A DNA stretch of 64,000 bases, taken from positions 372,001 to 436,000 of the forward strand of contig NZ_QGOL01000002.1 in the NCBI RefSeq assembly GCF_003259255.1, in the 5' to 3' direction. The stretch comes from Algoriphagus litoralis. GTDB lineage: Bacteria > Bacteroidota > Bacteroidia > Cytophagales > Cyclobacteriaceae. Positions 26,546-35,732 of the stretch are shown piece after piece (the first letter of the stretch is position 1; the number at the start of each line of letters is the position of its first letter). Made by a program: the position numbers and the translations under genes. A model generated the notes under the pieces. The model searched no databases, was not told the DNA's origin, and worked only from the letters and a program-made list of their open reading frames with translations.

Positions 26546-26983
26546 ATGTCAAAGAAAGTAGCAATAGGAGGAGACCACGCAGGTTTTGAATACAAAGCAA
26601 AACTGGTCGAAAAACTGACCTCACTAGGATTTGAAGTGAAGGATTTTGGGCCATTTTCTGATGCATCTGTAGATTATCCTGATTATGTGCATCCCTTATG
26701 TTCATCGATTGAGAATGGAGAGGTTGAATTCGGAGTCGTGATCTGTGGTAGTGGAAATGGCGTAGCTATCACGGCTAACAAACATCAGGGCATTCGTGCT
26801 GCACTTTGCTGGAATGAGGACTTGGCAGCGTTGGCACGACAGCACAATAATGCAAATGTCATCGCTTTACCTGCGCGTTTTATTACGTATGAGCATGCCG
26901 AAAAGCTGACTGAGATTTTTCTTTCAACGCCTTTCGAAGGTGGAAGACACCAAAACCGAGTCAACAAAATAGCTTGTAGCTAA
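26546..26983 (+). CDS. rpiB: Ribose-5-phosphate isomerase B
   Basis: Interconverts ribose-5-phosphate and ribulose-5-phosphate in the pentose phosphate pathway. The 145-residue protein begins with VAIGGDHAGFEYK, followed by DYPDYVHPLC, the catalytic-cysteine and anion-hole region VVICGSGNGVAITANK, and RAALCWNEDLAALARQHNNAN with the active-site histidine. Normal length (about 145-150). It is the last gene of glyA-tatC-rpiB, closed by a strong terminator. Confidence 0.94.
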   Translation: MSKKVAIGGDHAGFEYKAKLVEKLTSLGFEVKDFGPFSDASVDYPDYVHPLCSSIENGEVEFGVVICGSGNGVAITANKHQGIRAALCWNEDLAALARQHNNANVIALPARFITYEHAEKLTEIFLSTPFEGGRHQNRVNKIACS

Positions 26984-26997
26984 GTGAAGCTAAAAGC

Positions 26998-27035
26998 AAA
27001 AAAGGCCTCAGCGAATTCGTTGAGGCCTTTTTTTT
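26998..27035. terminator. Bidirectional terminator between rpiB and the subtilase gene
   Basis: AAAAAAGGCCTCA (26998-27010) pairs with TGAGGCCTTTTTT (27021-27033), the stem extending through CG/CG pairs to an AATT loop. The A and T tracts on either side let it act for both converging genes. Confidence 0.88.
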
Positions 27036-27051
27036 GAATAAGAAATAGATA

Positions 27052-28686
27052 CTATAGAGTTTTTTCTCCTCGGGATACTTTATCAGCAAGAATGATCGCA
27101 TTGTATAGGTTTGCGATTTTTCCTGATTTGGAGATCTCCCCCAAAGTCATTTCTGTTCCTTCTGGACCTCCAATGATTACTTTGACTTGAGGGGCAATGC
27201 CTGAATTCATAATGATTTGCTTCACTTGAACTGCTGAAAGGGAAGGGAAATAGGACCGAATCAATGCTGCCATTCCGGCTACAGCAGGGGCTGCCATCGA
27301 TGTCCCGTCCTGAAACTCATAGGCATTATTAGGCATCGTCGAATAAATCGCTGCTCCTGGAGCAAAGACATCAACATTTTGCTTTCCATAATTGGAAAAA
27401 GAGGCAACCATCTCTGGCCCAAAACTCGAAGTAATTGCCCCCACCGTGATCACATTATTGACGATTTCTGGAGAATTTTGAAGCTTATGGTCATTTGGGA
27501 AATTTGGATTTTCATCACTGTCTAAGTCTGCACCGTCATTGCCGGCAGCATGGACAAACAATACATCCTTGGATGCAGCATAAGCCAATGCTTCGTACAC
27601 CCACTCTGCATTGGGAGAAAATCCCTTTCCGAAACTTGCATTGATTACTTTGGCTCCATTATCTACAGCATATCGAATAGCGAGTGCCACGTCTTTATCG
27701 TATTCATCTCCATCGGGTACTGTGCGGACGCTCATGATTTTTACGTTTTGAGCCACTCCATCGATCCCCTTTTTATTGCCACGGGTAGCAGCGATGATCC
27801 CCGCCACGTGCGTTCCATGGCTTTCATCTTCATCTCGGATGTCGGGATTTCCATTTCCGTACTTTTTGTCATTGAAATCATACGGATTGTCTCCTACGGG
27901 TTTTCTTCCGTCAAAATCCACGTTGAGATGGAAATCTACTTGACCTTTATAGTAGTTGATACCTTCTTTTAGGTCAGCAATTGCTGTCGGTATATCCTGA
28001 CCCATACCCATGACCTGAATCAATACACTGACAAGCTGCTCTTCTTGAGGGGATTTTGGTTTGTAGTTTTCTAAATCTTCAATGGAATAAAATTCCTTAC
28101 CCAGCTCTTTTTGAAGATTCTGATGCGCCATGCTTACAAACTGTTCGATCTGTTGCAATTGGGGTAGGCTCTGCTTTGCTTCAGGAAGTTTCGAATCAAG
28201 TTCCGCCTTTGCTGCAGCTTGGTAGGCTTCATCACCTATTTTGAGTCGGATGATCCGAGCGATTTCCATTTGCTCGTGATACGATTCGCCCAAAAAATTA
28301 TAGCCATGTACATCGTCGATGTAGCCATTCCCATCATTGTCTAAGCCGTCACCGGGTTTTTCATCAGCATTGACCCAAAGTACATCTTTGATATCCTCAT
28401 GGTCCAGATCGATGCCCGAGTCAATGACTCCTACGATCACGGGCTGACTCTTTCGCTTCTTCAAAAGCTCGGCATAAGCACGATTCACACTCATACCTGG
28501 CACGGTATCTTTGACCATATCCAAGTGACTCCAGCGCATGGATTCAGATTCGGAAAGCTCAGAAGTTCTCGGAGTGGTGTTCGTATAAGTAATCGGAGGG
28601 GCGGTAATTACAGCCGTAGAGCTGCAACCCGTAGCTAGTAACCCTATGCTTAGGCCAGCCAGCGAATTAAACAGGGATTTATTCAT
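27052..28686 (-). CDS. Lipoprotein S8 family serine peptidase (subtilase)
   Basis: A 544-residue subtilisin-like protease. The signal peptide ends in a lipobox (LLATGC, cysteine at residue 21), so it is probably anchored in the outer membrane. Catalytic residues are intact: Asp89 in VGVIDSGID, His290 in SHGTHVAGI, oxyanion Asn383 in AAGNDG and Ser463 in DGTSMAAP. An approximately 150-residue charged, helical insert lies between Asp and His (about 134-280). It starts 76 bases after the stop of the eCIS cargo gene on the same strand, with no clear terminator between, so read-through from the eCIS operon is possible. Subtilases of this kind are common in the phylum, so adjacency alone does not tie it to the eCIS. 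Confidence 0.88.
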   Translation of the reverse strand: MNKSLFNSLAGLSIGLLATGCSSTAVITAPPITYTNTTPRTSELSESESMRWSHLDMVKDTVPGMSVNRAYAELLKKRKSQPVIVGVIDSGIDLDHEDIKDVLWVNADEKPGDGLDNDGNGYIDDVHGYNFLGESYHEQMEIARIIRLKIGDEAYQAAAKAELDSKLPEAKQSLPQLQQIEQFVSMAHQNLQKELGKEFYSIEDLENYKPKSPQEEQLVSVLIQVMGMGQDIPTAIADLKEGINYYKGQVDFHLNVDFDGRKPVGDNPYDFNDKKYGNGNPDIRDEDESHGTHVAGIIAATRGNKKGIDGVAQNVKIMSVRTVPDGDEYDKDVALAIRYAVDNGAKVINASFGKGFSPNAEWVYEALAYAASKDVLFVHAAGNDGADLDSDENPNFPNDHKLQNSPEIVNNVITVGAITSSFGPEMVASFSNYGKQNVDVFAPGAAIYSTMPNNAYEFQDGTSMAAPAVAGMAALIRSYFPSLSAVQVKQIIMNSGIAPQVKVIIGGPEGTEMTLGEISKSGKIANLYNAIILADKVSRGEKTL

Positions 28687-28762
28687 GCCCTAAAGATACT
28701 ATGGCTGAGAATAAAGCGAAAAGTTTTAGGTGTTAAAAAGGGTGAATTAGCATGCTTGGTTT

Positions 28763-31700
28763 CTAAACCTCATACGGATCACTTGAGATGTCATTATTTA
28801 TAATTGTGCCTGAAGGAATTAGAGTTGTTCTTTCTTCTCTTCCTGAAGCTGAAATTGATGCTGGAGTAATAAGTTCCGCTTGGCAAATCAATCGGTTTGG
28901 AATATCTATTTCTGCCGCTTTAATCGAATTAATTATTGGGTCTGGATCAGTAGTAAGGCTTCTTCCATATTGAGCTTCCACTTTATAATAAACCATATTG
29001 CCAGCATTCACGGCTGTTTTCACTCTTGCTTCTGCGATTCGTTCATGCTCACTGTTCGCTCGTCTTGTTAACGGAGTGAGATTCTTCCAATCGGCTCCAG
29101 TACCACCAAGTCTTTCATTTAATAAATGGCCTTTAATATAATAGGCCCCTCTCCCTCTTTTTCTCTGGTTAATTTGATCATATCGGGTATGGTTAACACT
29201 TGGTCTTGATCCATGTGGAGCATTTTTGCTACTTAAATAAGTGGCTTCCATTGAAGTTCCATATGGACCAGTCAAGCCTCCGAACACCAAACCTCCATTA
29301 GACTCTGTGGCACAATCTTGAAGTACAGCCCCAAAAAGAGGGCCTAGTTTTCTACTTAATTCATCTACAAGTCTCCTAATTTCTCTGGTTTTTTCAGCCT
29401 CAGCACTTTCTTGTCTAGCTGGATCAGATTCATTAATCGTCTCTGCTTTTTTTGTTTCGATTTGATTGGCAATTGCTATAGCTTCGGCCTTTTTGTTATT
29501 TGAATTTGCGTCTGTGAAATTAAGATTGTTCAACCAAGAAACTAAGGGACTTGCTGGCATAGGATTAATCATAATTACCATTTCGCCAGCATTACTTTGG
29601 AAATAAATCCTGTGCTGATTTCCATCCTCTCCTTGGAAGCGATTTTCAATACCTAGCAAGTTTCTTGTCCAATTTACCACCGCATCCACCGCATTTCTTC
29701 CCATCGTAAGCAAAGCCCCACCGACCGAAAGGGCCCGATCAATCAGCCAGTCGATTGCTGCATTTACCCGGTCACGCAAGCCGCTGATCATCTCAGCAAT
29801 TCGGGTACCCAGTCCTCTCAATCCTACCTGATTGGCCAAAAATCCTATCGCTACCGGGACTGCGCGAGCCAATGCCGCCTCGAGGAAATTAGCGGCATCC
29901 GCTACATTTCCTCTGGCAATATTCGCCACTCCGGCCACAAAAGAATTGACGATCTCGAGCATCTCACGGAGCTTTTCGATAAAGGACTGAACAGCTCGGT
30001 AAAAGGCAATGAAGCTATTGACCACTGCCATGATACCGGTCGGATCAAGCAAAGAAAGAAGTCTTGTGGTCACTTGCTCCACGATCCGGGTCATGATCCA
30101 GTTTTGAACCTGCTCCAGCACCATCGTCCAGAGGTTGCTCAGCTGCTCCTGCACATATTCCCAAATAGCAATCGGTCCACGCTCCCACACATCTTTGATG
30201 AAGGTCCAGATACCCGAAAGGGTATCGATAGCTGCCCGAATCTGCGCCACTCGCTCTGGACCTATTTTCAGCGCAAGCCGTTCCCAGACATTGTCAATAG
30301 TCAATCCCAATACATCGAGAACAAAACCCAAGATCGACTGGAAACTGAGGTCCGCAGGAGGATTGATTCCCGCAGTGGCCAATTCTCCGAAAAGCCAATC
30401 CCGAAGCCCACCTAAAAGGTGGGTGACGATATTATCAAAAAACTGGACAAAGCCCTGTTTGACGGCTCTGAGGAGATTTTTGAGGAAGCCAATTGGATCA
30501 CTCTTGATATCCTCAAAAGCCGATCTGGCATTTGCAATGATCTGATTGACCGTATCAATCGGGAAGTTCATCACCACCAAAAGGACCTCTACTATGATCC
30601 GAACAATGGTTACGATAAAGGCAAAAAGCCGCTGTATCGGGTCTGCCAAAGTCTGCACGATCCGCACAAAAGCATCAATCGGATGGAATACATCTTCTAT
30701 AGTGAAGCTATTCCACAGATCCAAAAACAGTCCTGTAATGTAAGCCCAGGTAAAGTTCAAGGTCGCAACGGCCGCATCTATTCTGCTTACCGTTTGCTCG
30801 ATAGCACCCGTCTCTTTCATTTGCTGGAATTGCTCTTCACCTCCTGGCATCAATCCCATAAATCCCCGGATAATATTTTCGGTGGTTCGAGGGACAACTT
30901 CTTCCGTAAATGGATCTTTTTCAAGAATGACTGTCACCAAATGAAATCCCGGCTGTTCCCTTGCATAGGCCGAAAGTTGCGCCATCAGGGCATTTTTGAT
31001 TATCTCCAAAACCTTGATTGCCACATTGGCCGCAAAGGTGAATACCCGCTCAGTGAATGGTCTGAAAATACCAATAGTCCTATTAAATGCTGCAACAGGA
31101 TTACGGAGGTCTTCGAGTGAAAATGCGTTCCAGGCTTCTTCAAATAGGGATTTAACTTCGTCAAAACTAAAGTTAAGCGCAGCCAATTCTGCATCTATCC
31201 AGTCAGCTGTCTCCTGTATAGTGCCCTCTGCCTGCATCCGCTCGAGTTCTTGCTCTTTTCCGATTAGGATCAGAAAGGCTTCAATTTTCTCTGCAGTGGT
31301 GGATACGACTTCTTCTCCAGTCAGCGGATCATGGCCGAGCAGTTTAGTCAATAGTGGATATCCTGGGAATGCATCAGCAAGTGCTTTCAAACCAGCCATC
31401 AAAGCAGCTTTAATCAATTCAAAAATTTTGTCCTTGACCCTGCCGGCAAAAGTGACAATGTCTCGGTAAAGCTGACCAAAGGTCCGGTCCAGTACGGCCA
31501 TGTTTTCATCCCAACCTGAGAATAGACTAGCCTCATCCCATGCCTGCTCTAGCGTTTGCTCCAGTCGGCGTGTGGTAAGATTCAAGGCAGTCATTTCGCT
31601 CTCCACCCAAGTCACCGCATCCTCGATTATACCGAGCTCTGTGAGTTTATTGAAAAGTAGGGTACCAAAAACCGGGATCAACCCAAGTAGTCCGCCGATT

Positions 31701-32596
31701 AGATTGGTGGCGTTTCGCTCAACATTTCGTCCGGCTAACGGATCATAGCCAATGATCACGGTCAGAAGCGTGTAACCAGGAATGTAGCTTGCAAATCGGG
31801 AAAGTCCCTCCCGTATGGCATAGCCTAAGCGCTGTACTTTTGGCTGGGTTTGGGAAACTTCCTCACTAGGAGATCTTTTCACCGCTGCTCCCTGCTGCAC
31901 TGTATGAGTTAGCTCATGGGCAATCAGGTGTTTTCCTTGTGAGGATTCGGGTTGATATTTTCCTTCATTGAAGTAGATGTCATTCCCATGAGTGAAGGCC
32001 TGAGCACCTAGTGCCGAACTCATGGATGCAGCTTGCGGTCCGGTATGGACTCTCACTCCTGAGAAATCTGCCCCAAACTTTTGTCCCATGTCCTGCTGAA
32101 TGGCTGGAGGTAAGGCAGCCCCCGAACCTGCACTTTGCTGGATTTGGGAAGTGAGCTGAGGAGAAACAGTCGCACCATCCCCTCCTAAGCATTGGATGTT
32201 CTCTTCTTCTCCACCTTTTAATTGTACTTCTTCCTCCTCCTCAGACAGTCTGATTAGGGATTTTTGCTCCGCAAAAAGTTGAACTTCCTCTTCCTCTGGA
32301 TTCAATTGTACTTCTTCTTCCTCGCTTCTGCGGATCATTGATATCCCTGCTGACAGCGGTGCCATTTGAAGTTCTTCTTCTTCGGTAGCTTTCATTTGAA
32401 ATCCACCCGGACTGGCCGACATCAATGGAGCAGCAGGTGCAGCAGGCATCATCATGACTTTGTCCGCCATCGATTCTGCCTCGTGCTCGTATTTGTCGTT
32501 TGGCTTGCCGACTTTCAAGGCAGGCTGAATCACACCCTTCCCAGCCCCGAGTGGTCGGGACTTTGGAAAAGGAATTTTTTCAGCGGCTGCTCCCAT
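28763..32596 (-). CDS. eCIS cargo candidate: DUF4157 protein with C-terminal nuclease-like toxin domain
   Basis: A 1277-residue protein ending the eCIS operon. Layout: KYEHEAESMADKVM at 35-48; five acidic clusters of the EEEEVQL type (71-137); a DUF4157 domain (about 160-236) with the zinc-peptidase-like HELTH (227-231); three tandem 138-residue repeats starting PGY/PGF at 273, 411 and 549; a long amphipathic helical middle (about 640-985); then a C-terminal module from residue 987. That module holds IKGHLLNERLGGTG (1154-1167), KNLTPLTRRAN (1171-1181) and H1184, the GHL...NL.P...N pattern of DNA/RNA non-specific endonucleases. DUF4157 is a known marker of eCIS-associated toxins, so this is probably the payload injected into target cells; nuclease activity is inferred. 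DNA of the last module is much richer in A+T. No signal peptide, as expected for particle-loaded cargo. Confidence 0.8.
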   Translation of the reverse strand: MGAAAEKIPFPKSRPLGAGKGVIQPALKVGKPNDKYEHEAESMADKVMMMPAAPAAPLMSASPGGFQMKATEEEELQMAPLSAGISMIRRSEEEEVQLNPEEEEVQLFAEQKSLIRLSEEEEEVQLKGGEEENIQCLGGDGATVSPQLTSQIQQSAGSGAALPPAIQQDMGQKFGADFSGVRVHTGPQAASMSSALGAQAFTHGNDIYFNEGKYQPESSQGKHLIAHELTHTVQQGAAVKRSPSEEVSQTQPKVQRLGYAIREGLSRFASYIPGYTLLTVIIGYDPLAGRNVERNATNLIGGLLGLIPVFGTLLFNKLTELGIIEDAVTWVESEMTALNLTTRRLEQTLEQAWDEASLFSGWDENMAVLDRTFGQLYRDIVTFAGRVKDKIFELIKAALMAGLKALADAFPGYPLLTKLLGHDPLTGEEVVSTTAEKIEAFLILIGKEQELERMQAEGTIQETADWIDAELAALNFSFDEVKSLFEEAWNAFSLEDLRNPVAAFNRTIGIFRPFTERVFTFAANVAIKVLEIIKNALMAQLSAYAREQPGFHLVTVILEKDPFTEEVVPRTTENIIRGFMGLMPGGEEQFQQMKETGAIEQTVSRIDAAVATLNFTWAYITGLFLDLWNSFTIEDVFHPIDAFVRIVQTLADPIQRLFAFIVTIVRIIVEVLLVVMNFPIDTVNQIIANARSAFEDIKSDPIGFLKNLLRAVKQGFVQFFDNIVTHLLGGLRDWLFGELATAGINPPADLSFQSILGFVLDVLGLTIDNVWERLALKIGPERVAQIRAAIDTLSGIWTFIKDVWERGPIAIWEYVQEQLSNLWTMVLEQVQNWIMTRIVEQVTTRLLSLLDPTGIMAVVNSFIAFYRAVQSFIEKLREMLEIVNSFVAGVANIARGNVADAANFLEAALARAVPVAIGFLANQVGLRGLGTRIAEMISGLRDRVNAAIDWLIDRALSVGGALLTMGRNAVDAVVNWTRNLLGIENRFQGEDGNQHRIYFQSNAGEMVIMINPMPASPLVSWLNNLNFTDANSNNKKAEAIAIANQIETKKAETINESDPARQESAEAEKTREIRRLVDELSRKLGPLFGAVLQDCATESNGGLVFGGLTGPYGTSMEATYLSSKNAPHGSRPSVNHTRYDQINQRKRGRGAYYIKGHLLNERLGGTGADWKNLTPLTRRANSEHERIAEARVKTAVNAGNMVYYKVEAQYGRSLTTDPDPIINSIKAAEIDIPNRLICQAELITPASISASGREERTTLIPSGTIINNDISSDPYEV

Positions 32597-32605
32597 TTCT
32601 TTGAA

Positions 32606-32791
32606 TTAAGATTTGATCGGATTCATCACTTCGCCGGGCTCCAAGGCTTTCATTCCATGGCGCTCCTGTTCTACTGGACTCATTTTTTCTGCCTTTTCGG
32701 GCTCCTTTGACTCCTTTTCTTTGTTTACCACCACCACGACAGGTTCTTTTTCATCTTCCTGTTCTGGCTTTTTTCTGACTTTTTTTCGCAT
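32606..32791 (-). CDS. Small highly charged orphan protein in the eCIS operon
   Basis: Sixty-one residues, dominated by Lys, Glu, Pro and Val (PVVVVVNKEKESKEPEKAEK in the middle), no membrane segment, probably disordered. It lies 11 bases after the AAA+ ATPase stop and 9 bases before the cargo start. A GAGG sequence four bases before the ATG is a good ribosome-binding site for this phylum. No family recognised. Its place between ATPase and cargo suggests a role in cargo handling; that is inference. Confidence 0.6.
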   Translation of the reverse strand: MRKKVRKKPEQEDEKEPVVVVVNKEKESKEPEKAEKMSPVEQERHGMKALEPGEVMNPIKS

Positions 32792-32802
32792 CGCCTCAGG
32801 GA

Positions 32803-34152
32803 TTAGATTGTTCTGCCAACTTTTTGGTATTCTCTTCTGATTCCTTCTTTGATATCCTCCAAGCGGATGATTTTGTCATCGTTTTCGAGCGCCATCAGCA
32901 GACTGTGTTGAATTACATTGATAATCCCCCCGCCACTGAGCTCAAAAGAATTGGATAGGGATTCCAGATCGACTTTGGATTCCAGTTTTGCCTGTTCCGG
33001 AAATCCTTTTTTCCAGAGCATCAACCGTTCCTCTGCATGAGGAATAGGGAAGAAGATGCTGGACTGAAACCGACGCATAAATGCATCATCCAGATTGTTC
33101 TTCAAGTTGGTGGCCAAAATCACCAAGCCATCGTAGTCCTCAATCCGCTGCAGCAAATAGGAAACCTCCTGATTGGCATAGCGGTCATGTGCATCGTTGA
33201 CTGAAGTTCGCTTGCCAAAAAGCGCATCCGCTTCGTCGAAAAACAGAATCCAACCCTGCTTTTCTGCTCGGTCAAAAACTTTGGAAAGGTTCTTTTCGGT
33301 CTCTCCGATGTATTTCGATACCAATCTGGATAAATCAATACGATAGACATCGAGTCCCATTTTCTTTCCCAGCAAAGCTGCAGTAAGCGTCTTGCCTGTT
33401 CCAGGTGGTCCAAAAAACAAAGCCTTGTAGCCAGGTTTCAGAATACGGGACATGTTCCATTCCTGCATCAAAAAGTCCTTGTGCTTTAGCCAGACTTCCA
33501 ATTCTCGAAGTTGGATCCAAGTCTCCTCAGGTAGGACCAGATCGCTCCAGTCCAAGGGAGTATGCAGCCGCTGAGCGGGAAAATCAGAACTGAAACCCGG
33601 TTTTTGAACTTTCCCGGTGGTGATCAGGTCAAGAATATCACGCGAAATGATCAAAGCTCCGTTCAGGAAGGATTCCTCTGTTTCGACTTCGCTCAGTCTC
33701 AGGATATTCTCTTTGAACAATACGCCACTTGAATCCAGCAGATTTTGGTATTGAAAGCGCTTTTTCAGCTCAATACCGGCGAGGATAAACATGACAGTTT
33801 CCCCAGTGGGAATGAAGCCATTGTGTGTCTTTCCTTTTCTTCCTCCAAACTCGGTGTAAATCTGCTGCGTAAGCTGGTTGCGGCTCATAAACATGTCCAA
33901 AAGTTGCGGGCGGATGTGGGGGACTGCTGCTAAAATGAGTAAGAATCGCTCTTCAGGACCCAAGTGAAATTTCCTGACCAGATCTGCATAGGAGGAGTCC
34001 ATTCCCGCTAAATCTGGGGCAGGAATCTGGAGCAGGTCCGAGGGAGCGGATGAGGAATTGGAATTGATGGCAGACCGGGCTTTCAGGATCTGCTGCAGCC
34101 AATCCAGCTCAAGCTGAATCGTTTGGGCGTTATCGTGTGCTTTGCTTACCAT
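32803..34152 (-). CDS. eCIS AAA+ ATPase (Afp15/Pvc15-like)
   Basis: A 449-residue AAA+ protein. The N-terminal half (1-200) is a family-specific helical domain; the ATPase domain follows with Walker A GPPGTGKT at 248-255, Walker B FFDEAD at 304-309, and sensor/arginine-finger region NLDDAFMRRFQSSIFF. Every well-known eCIS (Afp, PVC) carries one such ATPase, thought to act in cytoplasmic assembly or cargo loading rather than sheath recycling, unlike ClpV of type VI secretion. It overlaps the tape-measure gene by 7 bases and precedes the 61-residue orphan. Confidence 0.9.
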   Translation of the reverse strand: MVSKAHDNAQTIQLELDWLQQILKARSAINSNSSSAPSDLLQIPAPDLAGMDSSYADLVRKFHLGPEERFLLILAAVPHIRPQLLDMFMSRNQLTQQIYTEFGGRKGKTHNGFIPTGETVMFILAGIELKKRFQYQNLLDSSGVLFKENILRLSEVETEESFLNGALIISRDILDLITTGKVQKPGFSSDFPAQRLHTPLDWSDLVLPEETWIQLRELEVWLKHKDFLMQEWNMSRILKPGYKALFFGPPGTGKTLTAALLGKKMGLDVYRIDLSRLVSKYIGETEKNLSKVFDRAEKQGWILFFDEADALFGKRTSVNDAHDRYANQEVSYLLQRIEDYDGLVILATNLKNNLDDAFMRRFQSSIFFPIPHAEERLMLWKKGFPEQAKLESKVDLESLSNSFELSGGGIINVIQHSLLMALENDDKIIRLEDIKEGIRREYQKVGRTI

Positions 34153-35732
34153 TCGGTGTAAAGAGTTTCTTCCATCCAGGGGAGTTTGATGATGCTGATG
34201 GTCCAGGGAAGTCTGTTTAATAAAATATCGATCGAGATTCTCGGGATCTGGAGTTGGAAACCTTTGTCTACTCTGCGGAGGCTTCCTTCTCTGGGGAAAA
34301 ATCCCTTAGCCATTGAGGCGCCAGAGGTACTTTTCAGCGCAGTCCAGCGAGTGACCATGGCATCGAGTAGGTTTTTGATTTCTTCTTTTTCGAGTTCGGA
34401 AGGAGAAAAATTCACTTGGATAGGTTCTGACGGACTCATCCCACAAAGGATTTTATTTAGTAACAAATCTGACTCTTGGTAGGAATAGGATTCATCCAAA
34501 AGTGCCTGAATCAGCAAAACTCCCCGGTTCTGAGCTTCCAACGAAACAAAAGCTTTATTCTCCACCAATCCCAAGCCTTTGAAAAAGTAGGGTAAAAAGG
34601 GTGCTGCGAGTACCAGACCCGAATTGGAAATCGGGAAAGTTTCGTCCAGTTCTAATTTTTCGGTAATACTCGTTTTTTCTTTTCGTGTTTTAGCCAATTT
34701 GGAAGCGGATAGGCTAGCTGCCGAGATATCTCCTAGGGAAGACTTAGGAAAGTTTGCTCTTGCTGTCTTCAAGAATTTTAGAAAAAGATCTTTTCCCGTT
34801 TCTTGGCCATTTTTTAGGATTTGGGGTCGGGGAGATGAATATTTGAAAATTGGAGTTTTAGTCCATTTTGACCAGATTTTTTCTAAGACTCCAATCCGAG
34901 ATTTCTGAAAGAAATCAGCAGGAATTAATTCTATCAAAAGCTCCGCTAAGGCCTCCTGAGTAGGACGAAAAGCAGTTTTTGAATGGATCAGCCAAGTCTT
35001 TAGCCATTGTGTGACTGGATTTTCCAGTTGTTTTTCAGCCAGTAGAAAAGCTTCAGCCGTTCGAGCTTCCAAACCTCTCTCCAATTCATCTTTTAGATAT
35101 AGTTCTGGAGAAAAGGTTGCTAGTAAGGACTTGATGAGAATTTGACTTTCTTTTCTTTTTTCCGGAAAAGCAAGGGATAGCATCTTTTGAATTTCATCTG
35201 TTTCGAGGTGATTTCTTAATCTTTCAAGCATCACTGGCGAAAAAGCCTCAGACTGCATCCAAGTCAAAAAACGTTTGTTTTTCTCCGAAACAAACATCTT
35301 AATCAAGTCCTTTATTCCCTCTTTTTTGGACTTGGATGCCCACCAGGGTTTCCTTCCATATTGGAGCAGGTAGATCAGGAGTTCGAGTGGCTTGGACTCA
35401 TCTTGGGGCTGTCTATAATCCTGCGTTTTTTGCGGTTTATTTGCTTCGCTTAATTCTGGAATCTGTCTTAAAAGCTGAGTTTTGAGCATTTCTTTCAGCT
35501 TTTTATGGAAGATTTCAGGAGATTGATTTTCAAGGATTCTTCCCAAATCCAGCTCTACTTGTTCCAGTCTGAACCATTTTCCCTCTTGATCCAATTCGTC
35601 CAGTACTTCCTCGATCACAGGAAGCCAGTCTTTCTCATATCGCTCTCCCCATTGATCCATAGCAGCTTTTGCCCTGCGCTCGTCTGTATAGCGCAGATCC
35701 AAAATTTGCCGATGAATCAAGTGCCTGCTCAT
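34146..35732 (-). CDS. Contractile injection system tape-measure protein (Afp14-like)
   Basis: A 528-residue protein of the CIS tape-measure family, which sets tube length during assembly. The N-terminus MSRHLIHRQILDLRYTDERR with VELDLGRI near residue 63, and the C-terminal signature NSGLVLAAPFLPYFFKGLGL, LNKILCGM, FFPREGSLRR and ILLNRLPWTIS, are the family hallmarks. The centre is Lys/Leu-rich and variable, as expected for a ruler. It overlaps the upstream 1119-residue gene by four bases and the ATPase gene by seven, so translation is probably coupled. Confidence 0.85.
   Translation of the reverse strand: MSRHLIHRQILDLRYTDERRAKAAMDQWGERYEKDWLPVIEEVLDELDQEGKWFRLEQVELDLGRILENQSPEIFHKKLKEMLKTQLLRQIPELSEANKPQKTQDYRQPQDESKPLELLIYLLQYGRKPWWASKSKKEGIKDLIKMFVSEKNKRFLTWMQSEAFSPVMLERLRNHLETDEIQKMLSLAFPEKRKESQILIKSLLATFSPELYLKDELERGLEARTAEAFLLAEKQLENPVTQWLKTWLIHSKTAFRPTQEALAELLIELIPADFFQKSRIGVLEKIWSKWTKTPIFKYSSPRPQILKNGQETGKDLFLKFLKTARANFPKSSLGDISAASLSASKLAKTRKEKTSITEKLELDETFPISNSGLVLAAPFLPYFFKGLGLVENKAFVSLEAQNRGVLLIQALLDESYSYQESDLLLNKILCGMSPSEPIQVNFSPSELEKEEIKNLLDAMVTRWTALKSTSGASMAKGFFPREGSLRRVDKGFQLQIPRISIDILLNRLPWTISIIKLPWMEETLYTEW

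Noticed and set aside
30419..31120. 233-residue plus-strand frame inside the cargo gene, and neighbouring plus-strand frames at 30074-31469
   Set aside because: Antisense shadows of the well-supported repeat region; no family features and no promoter or ribosome-binding site.
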